Assembly: GCA_017303655.1 (NCBI GenBank)
Contig: JAFLCE010000039.1
Coordinates: 1-36,275, forward strand
DNA from: Anaerolineae bacterium
GTDB taxonomy: Bacteria > Chloroflexota > Anaerolineae > Anaerolineales > Villigracilaceae
Direction of reading: 5' to 3'
Length of the DNA: 36,275 nucleotides
The position numbers and the translations under genes are program-made. The notes below the pieces were generated by a model, which ran no database searches, was not told where the DNA came from, and saw only the letters and a list, made by a program, of their open reading frames with translations. Positions 1 to 8,850 of this stretch are shown here, in pieces; within the stretch, counting starts at the first letter, position 1; each line of letters starts with the position of its first letter.

Positions 1-1
1 G

Positions 2-154
2 TATTTGGGACTCGAGTGGCTCAATGCAGTGAATGGAAATAGAATCTATGTTGTTTTGCTTTTAATAATGTTGTTTGTGATTGGATATGAAGTTTGGCTA
101 TTCATTCGGTATCAATCAGCCCAAAAGAACCTTTCAAAAAATAAAACAGGATAA
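2..154 (+). CDS. C-terminal end of a membrane protein (5' cut by window)
   Basis: An open frame runs from the window edge to a TAA at 152-154 and encodes 50 residues. It contains one clear hydrophobic helix (about residues 17-35, IYVVLLLIMLFVIGYEVWLF) followed by a short polar, Lys/Asn-rich tail. This is the usual look of the last transmembrane segment of an integral membrane protein with a short cytoplasmic end. No family can be named from this fragment. The frame is preferred over an overlapping 68-codon frame starting at 81, which has no ribosome binding site and no protein-like features. Confidence 0.55.
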   Translation, partial: YLGLEWLNAVNGNRIYVVLLLIMLFVIGYEVWLFIRYQSAQKNLSKNKTG

Positions 155-314
155 CAAAGCGTGCAGCAACTGTCTTGAAGATCAAGAGCAAAACCACCTT
201 TCTGGTGGGGCGGCTTTGCCAAGTCCGCGTGATGGGGCGGGGTCCATGCAAATCGTTGAACAGCCCCTTCCCAAAAGACGCTCCTAGAAAAGGCAAAAGG
301 ATAATTTAGACACT

Positions 315-1577
315 ATGCGTATTGTAATCATTGCTCCAGGAAGCCGCGGGGATGTTCAACCTTATATTGCATTAGGAAAAGGCTTGCAGAATGCAGGGCA
401 TTATATTCGTCTTGTGAGCCATAGCAACTTCGAGTCATTGGTCACATCATATGGGCTTGAATTTTGGTCATTTGGAAATGATGTAAAAGACGCTGTTGAA
501 AATAGCGAAATGCGAGAGTTGACCGAAAAGGGCAACTTCCTATTATTAATGGCAAAAATGGCAAAAGAAGCCAAGCGCGAAGCACTCCATTTTGCCGAAG
601 GTGGTTTAGCGGCAGCGCAAGGAATGGATGTTGTATTGGCTGGCATAGGTGGAATATTCATTGGCACTGCAATTGCAGAAAAACTAAATATGCCACTGGT
701 TCAAGCCTATGTTTTTCCTTTCACGCCTACAAAGGATTTTTCCAGTGTTCTTACTCCAAAACTTCCGACTTTTCTTAACCGTTTGTCACATCATCTTGCC
801 CGTCAACTGATGTGGCAAGGGTTTCGGTCAGCAGACACAATAGCAAGAAAAGAAGTGCTAAACATTCCATCGGCTCCGTTTCTAGGTTCCTATGATTCCA
901 GATCAACACATAACATGCCTGTTCTTTATGGCTTTAGTCCTTCGGTGATCCCTGCGCCATCAGACTGGAATAGCAATATTCACATTACTGGATACTGGTT
1001 TGTGGACGAAACAGATGATTGGCATCCTCCCACTGCTCTACTTGATTTCTTACAATCGGGTTCCCCGCCTGTGTATATTGGGTTTGGTAGCATGAGCACT
1101 CGAAACCCCGAACAAACAGCAGATCTGGTTATTCAAGCATTGGCACTGGCTAATCAACGTGCAGTATTGCTTTCAGGTTGGAGCGGATTACAAAAGAACA
1201 ATGTACCCGACTCGATTTTTATGATTGACTCCATTCCGCATTCATGGCTGTTTCCGCGTGTATCTGCGGTTGTTCATCATGGCGGGGCAAGTACAGTTGC
1301 GGCTGGTCTTAGGGCTGGCGTTCCATCCATTGTTATTCCCTTTTTCGGTGACCAACCATTTTGGGGTCAGCGAATTGCTGATCTAGGGGTGGGGACAAAA
1401 CCGATTCCACGAAAGAAACTTACTGCCGAAAAACTTGCAAATGCTATTCGAGAAGTGATGACTAATCAAGAAATACGTCAGCGTGCCGAGAAAATAGGAA
1501 AGCAAATTCAAGCCGAGAATGGAATAAAATCTGCTGTAGAAATCTTTAATAAACTTGAGCAACAAAAGGCTGCTTAA
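315..1577 (+). CDS. UDP-glycosyltransferase (GT1/GT28-like, sterol/macrolide glycosyltransferase type)
   Basis: This 420-residue protein transfers a sugar from a nucleotide donor to a small hydrophobic acceptor; the exact acceptor cannot be read from sequence. The N-terminus (MRIVIIAPGSRGDVQPYIAL) is the GSRGDVQP signature shared with sterol 3-beta-glucosyltransferases and glycopeptide GtfB-like enzymes. The C-terminal half carries the donor-binding region: PVYIGFGSM near residue 253, then HHGGASTVAAGLRAGVPSIV near 322, and the FFGDQPFWGQRI segment. Length fits the family. There is no good Shine-Dalgarno at a proper distance. A GATAAT at 300-305 would place transcription start about 3 nt before the ATG, so the gene may be near-leaderless. 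Base composition is somewhat AT-richer than in the genes further downstream. Acceptor specificity is unknown. Confidence 0.85.
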   Translation: MRIVIIAPGSRGDVQPYIALGKGLQNAGHYIRLVSHSNFESLVTSYGLEFWSFGNDVKDAVENSEMRELTEKGNFLLLMAKMAKEAKREALHFAEGGLAAAQGMDVVLAGIGGIFIGTAIAEKLNMPLVQAYVFPFTPTKDFSSVLTPKLPTFLNRLSHHLARQLMWQGFRSADTIARKEVLNIPSAPFLGSYDSRSTHNMPVLYGFSPSVIPAPSDWNSNIHITGYWFVDETDDWHPPTALLDFLQSGSPPVYIGFGSMSTRNPEQTADLVIQALALANQRAVLLSGWSGLQKNNVPDSIFMIDSIPHSWLFPRVSAVVHHGGASTVAAGLRAGVPSIVIPFFGDQPFWGQRIADLGVGTKPIPRKKLTAEKLANAIREVMTNQEIRQRAEKIGKQIQAENGIKSAVEIFNKLEQQKAA

Positions 1578-1643
1578 CCCCGCGTGGCAGGGCGGGGGGT
1601 GTGAAACTTACTTTAGAATCAAATCATTGTATGGAGAAATTTT

Positions 1644-2855
1644 ATGAATGAAAAACGAATCACAACTGCGATCCATAAAATTGTCGCGGATGGCGGTCTT
1701 GCTGGCGCAGTCACCTTGGTTTGGCAGGATGGCAAAGTATTACAGTCTGCTGGCATAGGCTGGCGGAATGTAGAAGCCAAACTGCCCATGGAGAGGAATA
1801 CAATCTTCCGCATCGCCTCCATGACGAAGCCGCTCACGTCCACGCTGGCGCTTATGTTATTGGATGAAGGCAAGTTCGCCCTCACCGATCCGATCACACG
1901 CTGGGCGCCCGAGTTTTCGCAGATGCATGTCCTACGCTCCTCCTCAGGTGCGCTTGATCAGACCGACCCGGCAGAACGCCAAATCACCTTTGAAGATTTA
2001 CTGACTCACCGCTCAGGGCTGACCTATGCAGACTGGCATTCTGGTCCCATTGTGAAGGCATACAAAGAGGCATTGGGCGGCGATATAGACAGTGAAGTCC
2101 TCCCCGATGATTGGATCGCCCGACTCGCTACACTACCTTTGATCGATCAGCCGGGGGCAGCGTTTCACTATGGTCACTCGACTGACCTCTTAGGCTTGCT
2201 GATTGCACGGATAGAGAACGCGCCCTTGGGTGACGTATTCAAACGACGCATCTTCGACCCGCTTGGGATGAATGACACTGGCTTTACGGTTCCAGTTGAC
2301 AAGCATCAGCGGCGAGCTGATGCATATGGATTTGACGCTTCTGGTCAACTCTGTGTGCTGCGTAATGGACCCGGTGACTCTTTCCTCCCTGAACGCCCCG
2401 AAGGGATGGCATTTGTCTCGGGTGGACAGGGGCTTTGGTCAACGGTCGATGATTATCTAACCTTCGCGCAAATGTTCGTAAATGCGGGCACTGTCAATGA
2501 TGTCCGCTTGTTGAAACCGGAGACCTTCAAACGCATGGTGACCAACTGCCTGAGTGAGGATCAACTGCTAAAAGCCAGGTCCATTCTCAACACGGGTCAT
2601 GGATTCGGGTTAGGCGTCGCCACGGTAATGGATCCCTTAAAGGCGGGGCTGCAACTTTGCGGCGGGGGAATGGGCGCGGTTGGCTGGCCTGGCGCGTTTG
2701 GGGGTTGGTGGCGAGCCGATCCCAGTAATAACTCCGTGCTGATCTTCCTGACGCACAATATGCTTGAGCTGGAACAAATCTTTGAGGGCATCGGTCTGGG
2801 CGCATTTGATGCAGTGACTCAATTTCAAGCTGAAGCTGTCTCTTTGTTACGTTAA
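1644..2855 (+). CDS. Serine hydrolase of the class C beta-lactamase family (PF00144)
   Basis: This 403-residue protein has the fold used by AmpC, D-alanyl-D-alanine carboxypeptidases and EstB-type esterases. The nucleophile motif SxxK is visible as ASMTKPLTS (about residues 57-60). The second motif is the tyrosine in FHYGHSTDLLG, where the YxN of true beta-lactamases is replaced by Y-G-H, as is common in the esterase branch. The third is the C-terminal WPGAFGGWWRADP segment, in the place of KTG or WGG. There is no signal peptide, so a cytoplasmic esterase or peptidase is more likely than an antibiotic-resistance enzyme. GGAG at 1632-1635 precedes the ATG by a normal distance. A TAGAAT at 1614-1619 could be the -10 box. 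The P-loop gene at 2870 follows after 14 nt and is probably co-transcribed. Confidence 0.85.
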   Translation: MNEKRITTAIHKIVADGGLAGAVTLVWQDGKVLQSAGIGWRNVEAKLPMERNTIFRIASMTKPLTSTLALMLLDEGKFALTDPITRWAPEFSQMHVLRSSSGALDQTDPAERQITFEDLLTHRSGLTYADWHSGPIVKAYKEALGGDIDSEVLPDDWIARLATLPLIDQPGAAFHYGHSTDLLGLLIARIENAPLGDVFKRRIFDPLGMNDTGFTVPVDKHQRRADAYGFDASGQLCVLRNGPGDSFLPERPEGMAFVSGGQGLWSTVDDYLTFAQMFVNAGTVNDVRLLKPETFKRMVTNCLSEDQLLKARSILNTGHGFGLGVATVMDPLKAGLQLCGGGMGAVGWPGAFGGWWRADPSNNSVLIFLTHNMLELEQIFEGIGLGAFDAVTQFQAEAVSLLR

Positions 2856-2869
2856 AACAGGCGCATATC

Positions 2870-3391
2870 ATGAACAACATCATCTTCATTACAGGCATGG
2901 CGGGTGCAGGCAAAAGCACAGTTGGGCGTCTAGTCGCCAGGCATTTTCCCAAATCCATTTTCATTCAAGTGGATGAACTGCGCGAAAAGATGGTCAAGGG
3001 CTATGCCAGACCTGAAGCTGGTGTTTTTACAGAAGAAGTCATGCAACAATTTCAGATGGCGCGATCCACCGCGACCTATATGGCACGTTTATATGCCGAT
3101 CATGGCGTGGATGTGGTCATTGATGATGTTTGTGTCCCTTCTAATTTTGTGGAGCAGTACGCGGCGCTTTTTGAAATCTCAGAAGTCAAGCGTGTTTTGC
3201 TGTATCCCAAAGCAGAGATCGTGATCGAGCGGATCAAACAACGCGGCGGTCCGTTGGAGCATATTCCTTATGTGCCTGTGATCTATACCTTCCTCGACTC
3301 GATGCCGAAAGATGGCTGGATCGTCTTGGACTCAAGCGAATGGACGATCGAGCAGACCGTTAACGAAGTGCTATCTAATGTTCAAGAATAA
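2870..3391 (+). CDS. Small P-loop NTPase, kinase-like (AAA_33/zeta-type)
   Basis: This 173-residue protein begins with strand beta-1 and a Walker A loop, GMAGAGKSTVG (residues 9-19). A Walker B-like VVIDDVCVP segment lies near residue 83 and a basic stretch resembling a lid (IERIKQRGG) near 120. The size and order match small nucleotide, gluconate, chloramphenicol or adenylylsulfate kinase-like phosphotransferases. The substrate cannot be inferred. It lies 14 nt behind the beta-lactamase-fold hydrolase with no strong ribosome site of its own, which suggests translational coupling. No terminator is evident downstream. Confidence 0.75.
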   Translation: MNNIIFITGMAGAGKSTVGRLVARHFPKSIFIQVDELREKMVKGYARPEAGVFTEEVMQQFQMARSTATYMARLYADHGVDVVIDDVCVPSNFVEQYAALFEISEVKRVLLYPKAEIVIERIKQRGGPLEHIPYVPVIYTFLDSMPKDGWIVLDSSEWTIEQTVNEVLSNVQE

Positions 3392-3449
3392 CCCCTGCGC
3401 TCATTGAAATCAATAATAGATTTCTTGCATAAGTAAATTGTCAGGGAAC

Positions 3450-3503
3450 AACCAAGCCACCAAGTTTTCACTTTGAGTCTTCGAGGCTTTGTGCCTTTGT
3501 GGT
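3450..3503. repeat. Dispersed imperfect-palindromic repeat, copy 1
   Basis: The stretch has ACCAAG/CCACCAAG on the left and GTGCCTTTGTGGT on the right, roughly complementary to each other. Its centre, ACTTTGAGTCTTCGAGG, recurs with few changes at 13632-13648. The 13-mer ctttgtgcctttg (3487-3499) recurs inverted and perfect at 13926-13938. Confidence 0.55.
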
Positions 3504-3584
3504 AAAAAAAACAGACTTTTGCAAGAGGTCTAATCTAGTACCAACGTCCTGCCGGTCAATAGTACCAATAGTATGAATTTCTCC

Positions 3585-3612
3585 TTGATGTTTATCAAAG
3601 GTATGTCATAAT
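3585..3612 (+). promoter_or_regulatory. Promoter of the SH3b lipoprotein gene
   Basis: TTGATG at 3585-3590, a 16-bp spacer, then CATAAT at 3607-3612 preceded by TG-n (extended -10). The transcript would start near 3619 and carry a normal AAAGGAGAG ribosome site before the ATG at 3639, so this gene is leadered. Confidence 0.5.
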
Positions 3613-3638
3613 AGCTATGTAAACAAAGGAGAGATCTC

Positions 3639-4433
3639 ATGTACAGAAGAAAATCTACTTTAGTCCTATCCATTTTATTGATCGTCGCACTTTCTGCTTG
3701 TAACCTGCCTGAGGGCTCGTCGGATGCAACCGCCACCCCCGACCTCGCCCTGACCCTGACCGCCCTCGCAAGCAGCGGCGGGCAGCCCACAGCGAGTGGT
3801 CCACAAGAGACGGCAACGCCCGAATTCACAGCCACGCCCATCCTCACGGCAACGCCGTCCATCCCACAAGTGACCGTCAGCACCGACACCAACTGCCGCA
3901 CCGGTCCAGGTGTGGTGTATGACAATATCGGCGCTCTATTCATTGGGCAGGTGGGCACCGTGGTTGGCAAAAACTCCCAAACCGGTTATTGGATCATCAA
4001 CAACCCCGGCAAGACCGGCACCTGCTGGCTCTTCCCGCAGTATGCCACCGTTACTGGGAACACTGCCAATTTGCAGGAATATTCCATTCCGCCCACACCC
4101 ACGCCTACGGCTACTTCCACACCTACACAAACGCCCACACCGTCTATCCCTGCGCCGGTGAATAACCCGATCATGAATATGATCTGTATCCCCATTGGTC
4201 CGAACTACAATCACAGTGGCGTTCTGACTTGGGAAGATAAGTCTAACAATGAAACCGGGTTCAACATCTATGTGAACGGTGGGCTGGTAGGTACCGTCCC
4301 GGCGAACACTGTTATATTCAACGTTCCACCCATCGGTCCATTTGCACCTGGTATTGCTTCCATATTTGGGGTTGAGGCTTACAATGCAACCGGTAAAGCC
4401 ACGATCAAAACTGTTCTAAGAGCTTGTCCGTAA
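3639..4433 (+). CDS. Lipoprotein with SH3b domain and C-terminal beta-sandwich
   Basis: This 264-residue exported lipoprotein starts with a short basic N-terminus, a hydrophobic core and the lipobox LSAC (acylated Cys about residue 21). A Thr/Ala/Pro-rich linker (residues 27-70) follows. An SH3b-like domain spans about 83-145, with the hallmark CRTGPGVVYDNIG start and a WLFPQYATV end. A second PT-rich linker comes next (PTPTPTATSTPTQTPTP). The last 85 residues look like a fibronectin-III-type beta-sandwich (LTWEDKSNNETGFNIYVNGG). SH3b domains usually bind cell-wall or extracellular ligands, so a surface-adhesive or wall-associated role is inferred. The start is set by AAAGGAGAG, and a strong terminator follows at 4456-4491. 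Confidence 0.85.
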   Translation: MYRRKSTLVLSILLIVALSACNLPEGSSDATATPDLALTLTALASSGGQPTASGPQETATPEFTATPILTATPSIPQVTVSTDTNCRTGPGVVYDNIGALFIGQVGTVVGKNSQTGYWIINNPGKTGTCWLFPQYATVTGNTANLQEYSIPPTPTPTATSTPTQTPTPSIPAPVNNPIMNMICIPIGPNYNHSGVLTWEDKSNNETGFNIYVNGGLVGTVPANTVIFNVPPIGPFAPGIASIFGVEAYNATGKATIKTVLRACP

Positions 4434-4455
4434 GTTTTGAAAAACTCTGAATAAT

Positions 4456-4491
4456 AAAAAGCCTTGTGGATTTATTTCCGCAAGGCTTTTT
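4456..4491 (+). terminator. Rho-independent terminator of the SH3b lipoprotein gene
   Basis: A 14-bp stem (4456-4469 with 4478-4491, one G-T pair) with an 8-nt loop ends in a T-run. The next gene's -10 box begins only 7 bp later. Confidence 0.85.
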
Positions 4492-4497
4492 GTTTTG

Positions 4498-4503
4498 TAT
4501 AAT
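4498..4503 (+). promoter_or_regulatory. -10 box (TATAAT) immediately before the 4513 gene
   Basis: Consensus TATAAT ends 9 nt before the ATG at 4513, so the predicted start of transcription (about 4510) leaves a leader of about 3 nt. It lies directly behind the upstream terminator, leaving no room for a longer leader. Confidence 0.5.
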
Positions 4504-4512
4504 ACAAAGGAT

Positions 4513-5073
4513 ATGACCACCTTCCACACGCCTCAAACCGTGCCGATTCCTGAAGTGGCTAAAGAAAAAGCCTTTGCCTTCGCTGAGGCTGTTACGCACA
4601 CGGTCAACTATCGCGATAGCAATCAATCCATTCTTGAGAAGATCCGCGACGATCATTTCGTATCGAAGCTCGGCGAAGAAGCCGTGCGGATTCTGTTCGA
4701 GGGTAGGCAATGTTTGGTCGAAGGACCAGATTACGGCGTGTATGAGGCGAAACGCAAATCCTGGGCGGCGGACTTGAAAGTCAACGGGTTGGATGTCGCC
4801 GTTAAGACCCAACGTCGTTCCGCTGCCAATCGTTACGGACTTTCATGGACGTTCCAAGACTCGCCCGAGCGCCGAGATCCCATTTTGGATATGGCGGATG
4901 CCTGGGTATGTTTGGTGGTGTTTGAAGATCTAAAATCAGAAACAGAATGTCTGGTGTACCCGCTACGAAAAATAAAACAACTTATTTTTGAAGCACCGCG
5001 GCTGGCAAAACTGATTGGTAAAAAACAAGCCGTCTATTTGGAAACACTGATAAAGCACGGCATCATGGAATAA
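4513..5073 (+). CDS. Uncharacterised protein, possible PD-(D/E)XK nuclease-like fold
   Basis: This 186-residue protein is not recognised as a named family. It has a GEEAVRILF helix near residue 50, followed by a glycine-rich turn. The segment AADLKVNGLDVAVKTQ (about 86-101) has the layout acidic residue, strand, VxVK seen in restriction-endonuclease-like folds: an early Glu, then Asp, then a Lys-ending strand, with an Ala where the usual second acidic residue sits. It is predicted soluble and has no signal peptide. An in-frame TTG at 4495 would overlap the upstream terminator, so the ATG at 4513 is preferred; it sits just after a TATAAT. The stop codon runs straight into a hairpin. It stands alone, convergent with ahcY, with no methyltransferase nearby. 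The nuclease reading is an inference from motif spacing only. Confidence 0.6.
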   Translation: MTTFHTPQTVPIPEVAKEKAFAFAEAVTHTVNYRDSNQSILEKIRDDHFVSKLGEEAVRILFEGRQCLVEGPDYGVYEAKRKSWAADLKVNGLDVAVKTQRRSAANRYGLSWTFQDSPERRDPILDMADAWVCLVVFEDLKSETECLVYPLRKIKQLIFEAPRLAKLIGKKQAVYLETLIKHGIME

Positions 5074-5102
5074 AAAAAGCCCCGCGAATTTTTCGCGGGG
5101 CT
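5071..5102 (-). terminator. Rho-independent terminator of ahcY (possibly shared)
   Basis: An 11-bp perfect stem (5078-5088 with 5092-5102) with a TTT loop. On the minus strand it is followed by a run of seven T (complement of 5072-5078), so it ends the kinase-ahcY transcript. On the plus strand the hairpin abuts the stop codon of the 4513 gene but lacks a T-run. Confidence 0.8.
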
Positions 5103-5104
5103 AA

Positions 5105-5132
5105 ATCGTAAATCACCAATCGTCAACACTTG
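5105..5132. repeat. 7-bp-period tract between convergent genes
   Basis: Four consecutive degenerate heptads: ATCGTAA, ATCACCA, ATCGTCA, ACACTTG. A cacttgc/gcaagtg inverted repeat overlaps its right end. It is non-coding and lies between the ahcY terminator and the ahcY stop codon. Confidence 0.5.
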
Positions 5133-5166
5133 CACCAGCACGCAAGTGCAGGTGTCAAAAATTGAC

Positions 5167-6498
<1,332 letters not shown>

Positions 6499-6510
6499 TT
6501 AATACTCCTT

Positions 6511-6538
6511 CGGTATTCGGTAATCGAGAGTCGTTATA
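6511..6538. repeat. 7-bp-period tract upstream of ahcY
   Basis: Heptads CGGTATT, CGGTAAT, CGAGAGT, CGTTATA occur in direct succession. The tract ends next to the ahcY ribosome site and includes a possible minus-strand -10 box (TATAAC, 6538-6533). Confidence 0.5.
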
Positions 6539-6562
6539 CAATGATGTTCAGGAAAGCGGGGC

Positions 6563-6590
6563 GACTCCCAAAACCCGATTTCCGATTTTT
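6563..6590. repeat. 7-bp-period tract behind the nucleoside kinase gene
   Basis: Heptads GACTCCC, AAAACCC, GATTTCC, GATTTTT fill the start of the kinase-ahcY spacer, 3 nt after the kinase stop codon. With the tract at 6511-6538 it occupies much of this 94-nt gap. Confidence 0.45.
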
Positions 6591-6592
6591 TG

Positions 6593-7549
6593 TTACTTCA
6601 ACAACACATCCAGCTTGCCGCTGTCATTAAAATGCTTGCGGAAACGCTGAACGAAGTCTTGACGAGTGTAGGAATGATTCTGCGTGCCGCGTTGTTCAAG
6701 GCAGTATACCGCAGAGAGCGAGCCAATTTCACCGCACAACTTCCAATCGAAGCCGTGGGAATAACCTGCGAGGAATCCGCCGCGGAAGGCGTCACCCACG
6801 CCGGTGGGGTCGACCACTTCATCTTCTGGCACGGTGGGGATATGAACCGAATCACCATCTGAGTACAAGTCCGCGCCGTCTTTGCCGCGGGTAATGACCA
6901 GCACTTTGACATGCTCGAGGATCTGGTCGAGGCTCCAGCCGGTCTTTTTGGAGATCAAACCGAATTCATAGTCATTACAGAACAGGAAGTACGCGCCTTC
7001 CATATCACGTGCCAGTTCCTGACCTTCAAGGCGCAGGACCTGCTGGCTGGGGTCATACAAATAGGGAATGCCCAATTCGCGCGCTTCGGCAGGGAACTTC
7101 ATCATCGCATCCGGTGAACTGGGCGAGACGATGACAAGGTCTGGCTTTTTATCAAGTTCCTTGAGCGATTGAGTCGCAGAGTAGCCCATGGCTCCCGGGT
7201 AGAACGAAGCAATTTGAGCGGAGGCATGATCCGTCGTTGCGAAGAACGAGGCGGTGAAGATACCCGGTACGACCTTCATCAGAGTTGTATCCACGCCTTT
7301 GTCTTCGAGCCAGGCGCGATAATCGCCGAAGTCTTCGCCGACGGTTGCCATCACGCGCGGTTTTTGACCCAGCAACGCCATGGTGTAGGCGATATTCGGC
7401 GCAATGCCGCCGCGTTGTTTGGTCATGCCATCCACAAGAAATGAAAGGCTGATCGATTCAAGGCGTTCAGGGAGAATTTGTTCCTTGAAATGACCGGGAA
7501 AGGTCATCAAGTAATCGTAAGCAACAGAGCCAGTGAGTAAGATATCCAT
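6593..7549 (-). CDS. PfkB-family nucleoside (adenosine) kinase
   Basis: This 318-residue protein of the ribokinase/PfkB fold begins with the strand MDILLTGSVAYDYL. The substrate-side GG motif of the family is visible in RGGIAPNIAYTMALLG (about 46-61). The C-terminal PfkB signature DPTGVGDAFRGGF (about 246-258) holds the catalytic Asp in GVGD and the anion hole. Length fits archaeal/bacterial nucleoside kinases. The family also includes sugar kinases, but its place directly upstream of ahcY makes adenosine the best substrate (adenosine + ATP to AMP), an inference from context. The ATG at 7549 has only a weak GAG ribosome site and lies 11 nt after a terminator-like hairpin. A good promoter at 7608-7636 precedes it. 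Confidence 0.85.
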   Translation of the reverse strand: MDILLTGSVAYDYLMTFPGHFKEQILPERLESISLSFLVDGMTKQRGGIAPNIAYTMALLGQKPRVMATVGEDFGDYRAWLEDKGVDTTLMKVVPGIFTASFFATTDHASAQIASFYPGAMGYSATQSLKELDKKPDLVIVSPSSPDAMMKFPAEARELGIPYLYDPSQQVLRLEGQELARDMEGAYFLFCNDYEFGLISKKTGWSLDQILEHVKVLVITRGKDGADLYSDGDSVHIPTVPEDEVVDPTGVGDAFRGGFLAGYSHGFDWKLCGEIGSLSAVYCLEQRGTQNHSYTRQDFVQRFRKHFNDSGKLDVLLK

Positions 7550-7560
7550 ATGTAACTCGC

Positions 7561-7590
7561 AGAAAAAGGCGCACTCTTACGAGTGCGCTT
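7561..7590 (-). terminator. Terminator-like hairpin in the kinase-ahcY leader
   Basis: Read on the minus strand, a perfect 8-bp stem (7588-7581 with 7576-7569; loop GTAA) is followed by CTTTTTCT. It would end the polyamine-binding gene's transcript, which stops at 7675. It also lies inside the predicted leader of the kinase, only 11 nt before its start codon, so it could act as an attenuator. Confidence 0.7.
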
Positions 7591-7607
7591 GGGATGGTAA
7601 CGACGCG

Positions 7608-7636
7608 AGTTTATCATGGCGCGCGCAGGTTGTAAA
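7608..7636 (-). promoter_or_regulatory. Promoter of the kinase-ahcY operon
   Basis: On the minus strand: TTTACA (7636-7631), a 17-bp spacer, then TAAACT (7613-7608) preceded by TG-n at 7616-7614 (extended -10). Predicted start is near 7601, giving a leader of about 50 nt that contains the hairpin at 7561-7590. The -35 box lies inside one arm of the inverted repeat 7623-7668. Confidence 0.6.
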
Positions 7637-7668
7637 GTTTTCGAGCTTGCATTTTTTACAACCTGCGC
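7623..7668. repeat. 14-bp perfect inverted repeat, candidate operator
   Basis: Arms gcgcaggttgtaaa (7623-7636) and tttacaacctgcgc (7655-7668) are exact complements around an 18-bp centre. No T-run follows on either strand, so it is a poor terminator. One arm covers the -35 box of the kinase-ahcY promoter, the position expected for a repressor site. Confidence 0.65.
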
Positions 7669-7674
7669 ACTGTT

Positions 7675-8826
7675 TTACTGTTTTATTTCAGTCCACAACT
7701 CATCGTATAACAGTAAGGCTTCACCGAGGTCGATCACTTCATGTCCCTTGGCAAATTCTTCTGCCGGGGTGTTGGTGATAGGAGAAGCGAAATACGGTTC
7801 GTATACATCGGGATGATTGGTCTTTGCAAATTCAAGTGCGGCTTTGTTCGGGTTGGTGTAGGGATAATCCACCAGCGTCAGCCAGTTGATATCACCCTGT
7901 AGTAAATAATTGAACCAGGCGTACGCCGCGTCGGTATGAGCGGCAGTGGGTGAGATGCCCATGCCGTCATAGAAGATGATCGAACCTTCTTCGGGGAAGA
8001 CGTATTCAAAGCGCGGATCTTCGGTTTGAGTCAGGAAAGCTTCACCATTCCAGACGATACCCAGGTCCACATCTCCTGCCACAAGCGGAGTCTTCGGGCT
8101 GTCGCTATCGAACACGCGAATGTTCGGCATCAGTTCCAGTAATTTTGCTTTGGCTTCTGCCAAATGAGCAGGGTCGGTGTCGTTCACGTCATAACCCAGG
8201 GTCAACAAGGTTGCCCCAATCACCACACGGCTGTCATCCACCGCTACGATGCGACCTTCATATTCCGGGCTCCACAAATCTGCCCATGATGTTGGCGGGG
8301 TGGTGACGGTTTCAGTATTGTAGATGATGGCCTGTGTACCCATTTGGTACGGCACGACATAGTTCGTGGTATCGCCATAAGCGGCGGTCAGTTTGGAATC
8401 TAAATTAGCAACATTCGGCAGGCGGGTGAGGTCCAGCTCTTGCAGCAAGCCTTCACGGATCAAGACTCCGATCATATAGTCACTGGGGTGAATCACATCA
8501 TACGGGTTTACATTTTCACCTAATGAAACCTTCGAATACAACTCTTCATTGGACGAAAAATAATCAACGTTCACTTCCACGCCGTAGACCAGCCCAAAAC
8601 AATCGAAAATATCAGCGGGTACATATTCGGTCCACGTAAAGATGTTGATCTTTTCGCTTTCGAATTCAATCGGCGGGTTGGGCAGGGGGCAAACAAACCC
8701 GCTGGATGTGACGAGCTCTTCCGGGGCAGTGGGCTCGCTCGCCGCTGCGCAGGCTGTCAGAACAATCAACAGCACGCTCGACAAAATCAACCGAGCCAAA
8801 CGATGGATTTTGTGGTGTGTGTTCAT
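7675..8826 (-). CDS. PotD-like spermidine/putrescine-binding lipoprotein
   Basis: This 383-residue solute-binding protein of the polyamine ABC-transporter type (SBP_bac_8 fold) has a basic N-terminus, a hydrophobic core and the lipobox LTAC (Cys about 24). The mature part starts with the family's INIFTWTEYVPADIFDCFG strand-helix, then SSNEELYSKV, DVIHPSDYMIGVL, VPYQMGTQAIIYN and VWNGEAFLTQ, all typical of PotD/PotF. The longer frame back to 9090 is rejected because AAGGAG sits 5 nt before the ATG at 8826 and the signal peptide starts there. It is an orphan: no permease or ATPase gene is adjacent. The partner transporter must be elsewhere, or the protein may work as a receptor. A strong promoter and a hairpin-bearing leader precede it. 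Confidence 0.88.
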   Translation of the reverse strand: MNTHHKIHRLARLILSSVLLIVLTACAAASEPTAPEELVTSSGFVCPLPNPPIEFESEKINIFTWTEYVPADIFDCFGLVYGVEVNVDYFSSNEELYSKVSLGENVNPYDVIHPSDYMIGVLIREGLLQELDLTRLPNVANLDSKLTAAYGDTTNYVVPYQMGTQAIIYNTETVTTPPTSWADLWSPEYEGRIVAVDDSRVVIGATLLTLGYDVNDTDPAHLAEAKAKLLELMPNIRVFDSDSPKTPLVAGDVDLGIVWNGEAFLTQTEDPRFEYVFPEEGSIIFYDGMGISPTAAHTDAAYAWFNYLLQGDINWLTLVDYPYTNPNKAALEFAKTNHPDVYEPYFASPITNTPAEEFAKGHEVIDLGEALLLYDELWTEIKQ

Positions 8827-8850
8827 ATTTCTCCTTATTGACATTTTTAT

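Noticed and set aside
194-208. Small hairpin (CCACC/GGTGG) as a terminator of the first partial gene
   Set aside because: The stem is only 5 bp and no T-run follows.
81-287. A 68-codon plus-strand frame before the glycosyltransferase gene
   Set aside because: It lacks a ribosome site and protein-like composition, and it overlaps the better-supported membrane-protein tail in another frame.
1578-1597. CCCCGC/GCGGGG hairpin after the glycosyltransferase gene as a terminator
   Set aside because: The stem is short (6 bp) and no T-run follows. It may weaken read-through but cannot be called.
4495-4512. TTG start for the 4513 gene
   Set aside because: It lies in the TATAAT box and beside the terminator, so it would be upstream of the predicted transcription start.
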